Shown: positions 55,957 through 64,000 of the stretch, in pieces
How positions within the stretch are numbered: position 1 is the first letter of the stretch
How the letters are laid out: the number at the start of each line of letters is the position of its first letter
From: Cystobasidium ongulense
Lineage: Eukaryota; Basidiomycota; Cystobasidiomycetes; Cystobasidiales; Cystobasidiaceae
Assembly: GCA_022835595.1 (NCBI GenBank)
Contig: BQUP01000012.1
Span: 124,001 to 188,000 of the forward strand
Length of the DNA stretch: 64,000 bases
Direction: 5' to 3'
Position numbers and translations under genes: made by a program
The notes under the pieces: generated by a model
What the model saw: the letters and a program-made list of their open reading frames with translations, nothing else
Databases searched by the model: none
Told to the model about the DNA's origin: nothing

Positions 55957-58900
55957 TCACTGAGAAGCAGGAGGTGTGTCTGTCACAATCTTCTGTGACA
56001 TTTTACCAAAAGTTCCATTCTTCCAAGCTCTGATCTTGGCTCGTTGCGCTTCATTCTCAGCTTGCTTAGCCATTACACCTTGCTTGTGGATTTCAGGCTT
56101 GTCACTAAGCGTATTGCAAGCTTCAACTCGGCTTCTGTGAATGTAAAGGGTCACAGGTCAACACATTTAATAAAAGAAGGCAGCAAGACGAAGGGAAACC
56201 TACTTCATCGCCTCAAGCATAGCATTCAACAATTTCGGCATTTCGTTCAGATACCCTTTACCTTCTTCGTACCATTCTTCGAGAGTCTGCAAGACCGCCA
56301 TACAACTTGTCAATCATTTTTGCTTGTTCATACTCAACCATCAATGATAAAATAAGGATGGCTTACCTGAGTGTGATAGTCATCTCGCTCGTTCACAGGG
56401 GGTAAGAAGCACTCCTGGCACAAGCATCCGGGACGTCTCTCAAGATCTACCTGAGGTACTTCAACTTGCATAACATCATCTCTCGCGATCTCGTGGCTAG
56501 CTTCGGCATCTGGAAGTTGAAGCTCGTCATGTTCACTAGGCTGGTCGTTGGCTAGTGTGCCGACCTGCATCAGAGCGTTTAGATGGACTTGTTGATCTTC
56601 CAGACAGCGCTGGTAATATTGTACCGATTGTTGATGCTCTTTTCGACTCCCTCGATGGATGCTTTGAGCTTGTTGATGGGTCTTTTCAGCTTGTTGATGA
56701 CCTAACATAGCTTGTCCAAGTGAATTCCGAGCAGCACCTTGATGGGCTGCTTGAGCTCGTTGATGGGCTTCTTGAGCACGCTGATGAGCTTCTTGAGCTT
56801 GCCGACGGGCATCTCGTGCTCGCTGCCGAGCTACTAGAGCTTCTCTGTAGGCTTTTTGAATAGCATCTTCTCGGTCTTCTAGTTCATTGCCTTGTTGTGA
56901 TAATTCGTCCGCTTCATCAAGCAAATTATCGGCTTCCCATGATAGTTTATAGGTTTCGTTAGCGACTTCATCAGCTCCACGAGATAATTCCTCGGCTTCT
57001 TGAGATAGTTGATAGGCTTGTTGAGCTCGTTGAGAGGCTTCTTGTGCTGTCTGGTGGACTGCCAGAGTAGGCGCCGGGGTTTGCTGAACAGCACCATGAT
57101 GGGCTTTCTCAGAAGCTTGACCATTTTCGTCCAGGTTGCGAGCATCTCTATCGATATTCCTACCAATGTCGTCTTGATCGTATTCGGCTTCAGAGTGCTC
57201 CTGATTTTCAGGCTCGGGGGTCTGGGAGGTTTCATTTCGACGTAGACCTTCACCGCTCCTTCCAGCTCGGCCCTGTGAGTAGGCGGACAGCCTTTGATGA
57301 TACGTAGCTTGGCCTCGGGCAATAAGGTCTTGATCCTCAGCATCCTCTATGCCATCATCGCTGACATCTCCTTCTTCGTCCTCTCCTTCATCTTTGACAT
57401 CGGGCTCATTATAAGCTTGTTGCTCATTGTAAGCTTGTTCTTTACGACGAAGACTTTCGCCAACGTGTCCACGTCGCTCATCCATAGTGACGTCTTCCAT
57501 ATTGCTTCTTTCTCGTGCTTCCCGATCCATCTCTTGGAACAATTCCTCATCGTACAATTCGTCCTCTTCAGCATGTTGAGCAATCACTGTGCCGTTGCAA
57601 ATTCCATTCTGTGCTGAGGCGGAGGGGAGATGTTGGCTTTTCTTCATCTGTTGAGAAGGGTTGAGCAGAGGCATCTTTAGCGTCTGCTCTCCGATAACGC
57701 CAGTCATCGGAAGAGCATTGGCATCCCTTGATTGCAAAGCGGATTGTTCAGGTCGTGGACTGGCGGAGGTACCTTGACCCGAAGCTAGGGAACTTGCTGA
57801 CCCAGTCGCAAGTCGATTCTTGTTGGCTGACAATGAAGCTGATCGTTCATTTCGATAGTCCGCGGCTTGCGCGACAGTCGCTTTCCTTTGACTTGAAACT
57901 GGCTTCTGCGTTCGCTGCGCTTGCTTGTCTTGTCGAGGAGTGTTATTCACACTGGTTCTCTTGGAAGCTGGAATTGGATCGAGGAAGCAAGATTTCCAAA
58001 TGTCAGAAACGTCAACCCATACGGTGAGGATTCGGGTGTCAAAGATGGGATGCACAGAAGGAAGAAGAAAGAGGAAGGCATCGTGGTGCAAGGAATAAAC
58101 CGCATCGCATGTGCAAAGCAGGAGGAAAATAGAAAGAATAGGATATCAAAATGAAAGAATGGAAGAATGAAAGAACGAAAGAACGAAAGAAAAGGCATAG
58201 ATCGGGAGCAACAAGAAGGTGACCTACACTTCGGAACTTTTCCATTCCTTTCAGAATGGCGAGGGATCTCTTCATTTCGAAAGACATCACCGTCATCATC
58301 GAAGAAAGAGCGGGTGTCCTGAGGAGCATCATCGAAATTGACCGGTGGAATATCGTGTTCAAGCTCCATATAGCTGTCCTGATCATCTTCTTGCATTTGC
58401 GGAACTAGTTCAGAAAGTGTAGAGCGAGCTTGGACGGTATTGTAATTCATTCGTCGGTCATCGGCAAAAGGGAAAGAACCCTGCTGGGAAGAAATCATGG
58501 GGAGATTGGGGTTTATAGCGGGCGCGGAGCGAGGGACAGCAGCAGATCCGCCAATGCCAACAGAGCCTGTACCATCAGAAGTGGGCGCATGAGCTTTGAA
58601 AGCGCGACTTGTAGTTTGCAGCTTGAACGGAACTCCATTATTGGCAGAAGTCTCAGAAGGTCGAGCTGGTCGTGCATTGACCTCTTTGGATGGTTGTCGC
58701 ATAGCTCTGTACCCATCGACATTCTGTTTAGAGCGCGAAGCATAGGACTTATTGTTATCTGTGAACAGCCTTGTCAGTACTATGTGCATTCCTGTCCATA
58801 TGCAACGCTAACCTCGTTCGGAAGGGCGACTGCCAGCAGAGGTGTCTGTTTTGAAAGATGAGAAACGGTCAATGTCAGAGGGGTGCCTCAAGCAATGAGG

Positions 58901-58976
58901 TCCAGTGATGATAGCACAGACGATCCACCGGGGGTGCAACTTTGTCGACAAGCTGACCCACACTGAAGCTGCTCAT
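55957..58976 (-). CDS. Gln/Ala-rich coiled-coil protein with an Ecm11-like C-terminus
   Basis: Six exons (58976-58964, 58845-58813, 58758-58228, 57967-56367, 56286-56204, 56134-55957) give 812 residues. The N-terminal half is disordered, with acidic patches (EEDELYDEELFQEMD). Residues of the fourth exon form heptad-like repeats of AQEAHQR and EADELSQQ type. The C-terminus, TLEEWYEEGKGYLNEMPKLL then LLNAMLEAMKSRVEA, resembles the EWEE.GDWFL.QF pattern I recall from Ecm11, a SUMOylated synaptonemal-complex component. That link is weak. The 13-nt first exon was inferred from phase (donor GTGTGG). The third intron is unusually long (260 bp). Confidence 0.68.
56739..56822 (-). repeat. Four 21-bp units encoding a seven-residue helical repeat
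   Basis: Units start at 56739, 56760, 56781 and 56802. They encode variants of R-A-Q-E-A-H-Q, and the same heptad rhythm continues on both sides at protein level. Confidence 0.75.
58141..58195 (+). repeat. GAAAGAAC/GAAAGAAT simple-sequence tract inside an intron
   Basis: Imperfect A/G-rich 8-mer runs within the 260-bp intron of the coiled-coil gene. On the coding (minus) strand it is a pyrimidine tract upstream of the acceptor. Likely neutral expansion. Confidence 0.7.
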
Positions 58977-59321
58977 GCTAGCCGTAGAGAATCTGTTGGT
59001 GCAGAAGAGAAATGCATGAAGCTCAGATGTGGCAATTTCTCTGACCTTTCCCAAGACACACGATTGCGCCGAACAAGCATTTGAGAGGCGCTTTTCGGAT
59101 AGAATGGTATGAACAAGAGTACCTAGCTCTCTCATTTGCAGCTTTCGCAGGCTTGGAAGTACTTGCCTTTCCTTCCGCCCGGGTGAAAACACTGCCTTAT
59201 GTGCACGTGACTGCGCGAAGACGCGTCGTCTGAAACAAGGTATGCTACATATACAAGATCATCGTAGGTACAGAATATGTGAAGGTGGTTATGGGCCTAT
59301 TCCTCGAGTGCCCGGGACGGA
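58977..59321. other. Short intergenic stretch between two minus-strand genes
   Basis: 345 bp, nothing recognised. Confidence 0.35.
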
Positions 59322-61608
59322 TCACCTATCTAAGCCGCCCATTGCAAGGTATTTGATGATCTGGAAAGAAACAAGTGCGAAATGATGAGCTTTTCTCTGA
59401 CATTCGATGATATACATATACACTCAAACTTACTTGATAGTCTGCCAAGCCATACTTTGAACCTTCTCGTCCGAAACCGCTCTCCTTGACCTGATGAATC
59501 AAGAAACAAACGTGAGTGAAAAGTCTCGCGACGTCTTCGAGGAAAACAAACTTACACCACCGAATGGAATTGAAGCTTGCGAGATGAGACCGGTACTAAA
59601 GATGAATCATTCGTTTTCAGTATTGAGGGTTTTTCATCGTCAAGAGGGGGACGGTGCCTACTTGATGCCAACCATGCCAACTTCCAATGCTTCTGCGACT
59701 CTCCAGATTCTGCCAATGTCACGCGAGAAGAAATATGCTGCTAGACCAACATCTGTATCATTCGCCTGCTCAATGACCTCCGATTCGCTGTCAAATCTGT
59801 ATAGCGCAGCGACCGGGCCTGTAGTGATGAGTACCGGTAAGGGTGTAATGTTTAGTCCAACTGTCTTCGTGCATTACTAAGGACGAAATTGTGCGAGCTT
59901 ACCGAAAGTTTCGTCTTCATTGATAGCGCAATGCTGTACATCTGTAAGCACTGTAGGAGCATAAAAGCTCTCTCCCAATTCTGTCAATCTCTTGCCTCCA
60001 ATTAAAACCTTTGCACCTTTCTCAACTGCGTCATTGACGTGAGCTTCCGTCTTGTCAACTGCCTTGGAATGGATAAGAGGACCGTGTGTAGTTTCGGAAT
60101 CGAATGGATTGCCAACTTTGAAAGCTTCGACTTTCTCAGCGAGTCGAGATGCAAATTCATCGTAAATTGAAGAGTGAACGTAGATTCTATGGATTCAAGG
60201 AGATTGTTAGGTTGTAGCTACTTTTTCAAATTGAAACGTGAAGTGAGGACTCGCCTGTTTGCGCAGACACAGGTCTGACCTGATTGACGGAACTTGCAAG
60301 CGATAACACCAGCGATAGCGGCTTCGATATCTGCGTCTTCAAAGACTGTAGAACCATAATCCTTCTATCAGTATGCTTATTGTGTGTGTTGATTTGGGTG
60401 ACCAAAACCTACCAATGAAAGGGGCATTTCCGCCCAATTCAAAGCTTAACTTCTTGAGAGTGCTCGCGGATTGAGACATGAGTATCTTTCCAACAGGAGT
60501 TGAGCCAGTAAAAGTTAATTTCTTTAATTTTTTATTTTCACACATTTCTTTTCCAACATCTTTTGTATTTTCATTAGTTGTAATAACGTTAACTACTCCT
60601 TTTGGTATACCTGCTTGTTCGCATAATTCTACCATTGCTAGCATACTGTATGGTGTTTCGGCGGGTGCTTTCATAACTACTGTGCAACCTGCTCCGAGAG
60701 CTGCCGCTAGCTTACGACCTGCCATGGCGGACTGGAAAGCGATATCTCATCAGTATTTTAAATCCAAATATGGTAGTACTTATCAACCTACGGGAAAGTT
60801 CCATGGACTAGAGAGCATCACGAGACACATATTAGCGAATAGAAACAGCCTGGAATCTTTCAATACCGCTCACGTGATAATGCCGCACGGACCGATAGGC
60901 TGTTTGATTACCAAACTTCTAATACCCTTCATAGGATGTGGGATTATATCACCAGTCTCTTTTATAGCTTCTCCGGCGAACCATTCGATGAAACTTGCAG
61001 AGTATGTTACTTCGCCCTTGGAGTCCGCTAGAGGTTTACCGTTTTCGAGGGTACAAATTTGTGCCAAGTCTTCGCTGTTCTCTTTCATCAGGTTGAAGAG
61101 TTTCATCATTATATCATAACGCTCTTTGCCTGTTGTAGTTCCCCAGGTCTTGAAAGCTACGCTCGCTGCATCGATAGCCCGGCGTGTCTCGTTCACACCG
61201 TATTCGGGACATGATCCGATCTCTTTGCCAGTGGATGGGTCTGTGATGTTCCGATAAGCCTAGAGTCGCAGCGTACATGTCTATAGAGGTACTCACCATA
61301 CACCTTGAAGGTCTCACTGCCGCTCTCCCACTTGCCGTCGATGTAGCATTGCTCTTTCCACAATGCAGGATTCTTGAGCTGCGGGGTCGTCGACAGAGTG
61401 GAGGTTGCAGACAAGACGGAGTAATTTGTAAAAGTAACAGTTGGAGAAGTTGTCAGTGATACATGAGCCATACCGTCGTTCCTGCGGCTGGCCGGCCCAC
61501 CTTGAGCGTTGAAGCCATCCTTGCGAATGACGCAGTCCTGCCAGTCGAAGCGCGCAAGATAGAGGAGGAAGCTGATGCAGCTGCTGCACTTCTCAGGAAA
61601 GCTGACAT
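59322..61608 (-). CDS. UGA2: Succinate-semialdehyde dehydrogenase (mitochondrial-type N-terminus)
   Basis: Eleven exons (61608-61501, 61378-61297, 61240-60874, 60807-60792, 60731-60413, 60345-60255, 60186-59903, 59818-59662, 59595-59556, 59490-59434, 59360-59322) give 519 residues. Landmarks are [66 protein letters not shown] with the catalytic Glu, [12 protein letters not shown] with catalytic Cys323, [19 protein letters not shown] and a GREGSKYGL ending. This is the SSADH branch of the aldehyde dehydrogenases, the last step of the GABA shunt. The Ser/Ala/Arg-rich first 30 residues look like a mitochondrial presequence. Exon 4 is 16 nt, and intron 60254-60187 uses a GC donor. Confidence 0.94.
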
Positions 61609-62419
61609 TCGCGTGATGCTGAGCAGAGTCAAGAAGCGATTCCCAGACTTGCAATTGATAAGATGGAGATCAATTATTAAAAGAGAGTCTCCACTTGACA
61701 CAAGTCATGTTGCCGAAAAAGCCAATCGACAATGTCTATCAATCATGTTTTCTAGGTAGAATGCCAGCGACAAACAGCCTGCCAGTCTAGGCTGTACTGT
61801 ACTATGCCTCGTCTTGGAATGGGCCACACACTCTGTATGGCCTGTCCACTGCCGACTCGAAGCTACAGCTCCAAACGCCCCAGCTGAGGTCGCCACCGCC
61901 CTCGGCCACCTCGGCAACGTCAAAGCGGGACTATCACTTACGACCTGGGGAGCTTCAAGGTCTTCGACAAGATAGTATCACGATTCTCTATAGCTCGTAG
62001 ATGTCAGCTTTGCAGTGAAGAGTAAGGCTGAGGTCTTTCAACCGGCCTGCCAGCTAGGTGATCGTGATCATCGGAAGACGCACATCGACAAGAATCACCA
62101 AAGAGCTCTTCTCGACACCCTCAACCACTGCCGATACTGACAATTCAAAGGCCATCCTGCCATCATGTCCGCCGGAGCAGTCAAACCCAACAAGCCCATC
62201 AAGCTGTGCGCGTGTCTCGCCCTGGACTGAACTGCCGATAGGGACCTGCTGACTGATGCTTTCCATCATATACTTGGTTCCTGCCTTAATACGGCCGTGC
62301 TGGCTATAGATACAGTGAGCTCGCCCACTTGTTGTGATTCAACAGCCCTCTGACTCAACATATTCCTTTCAGCCGCTGGCAAGTAGTTCTCCGCAAGCAC
62401 GTGCTGGCGTGTTTAGCAG
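61609..62419. promoter_or_regulatory. Divergent promoter region, SSADH (-) / GST (+), with the GST start hidden inside
   Basis: About 810 bp. It should include the first coding exon of the GST gene, which I could not place. ATGs at 62165 (MSAGAVKPNKPIK...) and 62256 are candidates, but neither has a good phase-0 donor. Confidence 0.4.
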
Positions 62420-63766
62420 TTGGACATCGCAGCGCTGTGTGAAAAGGGAATTGACAACATATCGGGACTAACCTCTCCTCGATATTCTCCAGGAACTCCC
62501 AATGGTCAGATGGTATCCATCCTGCTCGAAGAGCTCAAAGCTGTCTATCCCAACTTTGATTATGAAGTCACACCTATCGACTTCAGCAAGAATGAGCAAA
62601 AGGAGGAGTAAGCAGCCATTCTTTGATTCGGAAAGCCTTGTTGCAGAGAGTCTAGATTAAATTTATCCCCCTCTTTAGATGGTTCTTGAAGATCTGTCCC
62701 AAGTAAGTTAATTGTCGTCCCGAAACCATTTCGCACGTTTCCCTGTCACTGCTGCGCTCGTTTATGACTGCAGATAATGCCGTGACATACGCGCCAAACA
62801 TTCCATGTGCTGACAGTTCCCCACCTTCACAGTGGCCGTATCCCTGCCATTGTAGATCCTAACAGAAACGACTTCCCCGTCTTTGAGACCGCTGCAATTT
62901 TGCAGTATCTTGTCATACATTACGATCCAGAGGGTCATTTCCACTTCAGGGGCCAGTGAGCATCGAGCAAGTTTATACTATCAGACATTCGCTAAAGTTC
63001 TGTGTATCAAACAGACCAGACCGCGAGTCCGAGGTGATTCAATGGATGTTCTTTGTGAGTTCGTTCTGAGTTGCTTGTGTCGAATCATTGCTGATGGAAT
63101 GTCGCTTGTCTGTAGGCCCATGGTGGAATCGGTCCAATGCAAGGACAGGCAAACCATTTCTATCGATATGCACCTGAGAAGATTCAATACGGTATCGACA
63201 GATATCAGAATGAGACAAAGCGATTGTATGGTGTCCTGGCTCGGCAACTTGAAGGCAAAGATTTCCTCGTTGGAGAAGGCCGAGGAAAGTACTCCATTGC
63301 GTAAGCTTCTGCAAAATTTTCTACTTTCTGAACGTTTTTCTGATAGTGCTCTTGCATTTCAGTGACATCAAGGCGTTCCCCTGGGTCAGCACCTCTCAGT
63401 CTCCCACTTCATGAGTATGTGTTGTGCTGAATTTGCCACTGCAGGTTCTCCTATCGCCATGGGCTGGTGTGTTTGCCAAAGATAAGCCCAAGTCTGTCCA
63501 AGAATGGCAGGATCGTATTTTCGCTCGACCCGCTGTCCAGAAAGGCTTGGTAGGTTCATGGTCGTCCTCCATCATCACACCCAATTAGCCGCTAATGCAC
63601 ATTGCCTGGCCAGCACGTCCCCTCGTACAACAAGATGATTGATATGTGCAACGACCCTGACTTCGAGTCCAAGTACGCCGCAGAAGCTGAAAAGCACGCC
63701 AAGTCATCATCTGCTTGGATTCAGAAAGGCATGCAAGAGGACGCGAAGCGCGAGAGCAAGGTATAA
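62420..63766 (+). CDS. Glutathione S-transferase, YghU/Ure2-like branch (first exon unresolved)
   Basis: Eight exons are readable (62420-62607, 62679-62702, 62833-62955, 63015-63054, 63116-63300, 63363-63384, 63445-63549, 63614-63766), giving 279 residues without a Met. The thioredoxin fold has [20 protein letters not shown], then [20 protein letters not shown] with PAIVD after it, and [14 protein letters not shown] (the ES/ET glutathione-binding site). The helical domain has [39 protein letters not shown] and [11 protein letters not shown]. These blocks match fungal YghU-type transferases involved in glutathione-dependent detoxification or reduction. Two exons are only 24 and 22 nt. The 5' boundary has a tandem TAGCAG acceptor, and the exon carrying the start Met lies upstream. 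Confidence 0.88.
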
Positions 63767-64000
63767 ACATTGCATGTAGCAAGGAAAATCCATCGTTTCC
63801 AATATTATACTGGCGTAACGAAAGAATGTAGCATGCATTGCAGATTGAATTGTGTCTAGCAAATATACTAGGAAGAAAACGTCGAAGATTGATCTCCAAC
63901 AACAGGCTGTTAACGACGGCTGCAGGCTGATACCTAGACAATCTACTACTGAATGCTAACCATTTTAGCCAACCTAGCAAGCAAAGCTTTATTTTCCTCC
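63767..64000. other. Window end, 3' flank of the GST gene
   Basis: 234 bp with no recognisable feature. Confidence 0.35.

Noticed and set aside
58141-58195. A/G-rich simple repeat as a possible regulatory element
   Set aside because: It lies in an intron and on the coding strand is only an extended pyrimidine tract. Ordinary microsatellite growth explains it.
1-64000. Transposable elements, virus-derived sequences, CRISPR arrays, tRNA or rRNA genes, or a secondary-metabolite cluster
   Set aside because: None was seen. No reverse transcriptase, integrase, transposase or capsid-like frames, no long terminal or inverted repeats, no tRNA A/B-box pairs noticed by eye, and the oxidoreductases are scattered among housekeeping genes without a synthase.

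Overview
The window is nuclear DNA from a compact, intron-rich fungus, most likely a basidiomycete. Genes are tightly packed on both strands. Coding regions are cut by many short introns, mostly 51-80 bp with GT..AG ends. The gene set is typically fungal: a Zn2Cys6 regulator, a siderophore transporter, a Nha1-type antiporter, an SRF1-like protein, a CalB-type lipase relative, CDC14, EMG1 and NOP6. Base composition looks balanced. A small-genome member of Pucciniomycotina (Mixia-like) would fit, but that is a guess. I saw no rRNA, tRNA, CRISPR array, transposon or virus-derived element.

Layout. 1-5.6 kb: a truncated reductase (-), an unknown low-complexity protein (+) and an AYR1-like SDR (+). 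5.6-14.5 kb: a single-pass membrane protein, an F-box protein and a 1193-residue protein with a recurring KLxxxFG motif (all +). 14.6-19 kb: mitochondrial uS15 (-) back to back with NOP6 (+), then a secreted CalB-like protein with Asp in place of the catalytic Ser (-). 19.5-25 kb: a 17-exon DHX57/YLR419W-type helicase (-). 25.6-28.6 kb: PIG-Y (+) and an SRF1-like membrane protein (+). 28.8-29.1 kb: an array of 32-bp palindromes between convergent genes. 29.1-40.4 kb: a Zn2Cys6 regulator (-) diverging from a siderophore transporter (+), then a Nha1 antiporter (+). 40.7-45.1 kb: a coiled-coil/polyproline/WH2-like protein (+) and SEC22 (+). 45.3-51.3 kb: a membrane PDI-like protein (-), EMG1 (-) and SCO1 (+). 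51.9-63.8 kb: CDC14 (-), a coiled-coil protein with an Ecm11-like C-terminus (-), SSADH (-) and a glutathione transferase (+).

The genes are mostly unrelated housekeeping functions, not one cluster. Two divergent pairs share a theme: uS15m/NOP6 and EMG1/SCO1 each couple a nucleolar small-subunit factor to a mitochondrial protein. The Zn2Cys6 regulator/siderophore-transporter pair shares a 1.5 kb upstream region containing a siderophore-type GATA site.

The most unusual signals are: (1) two adjacent near-identical introns in the antiporter gene, separated by a 9-nt exon; (2) the degenerate array of 32-bp palindromes; (3) the CalB-like protein with a Ser-to-Asp nucleophile swap; (4) a 10-nt microexon in the siderophore transporter. 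Exon models below were worked out by hand from splice signals and reading phase. Every complete model sums to a multiple of three.
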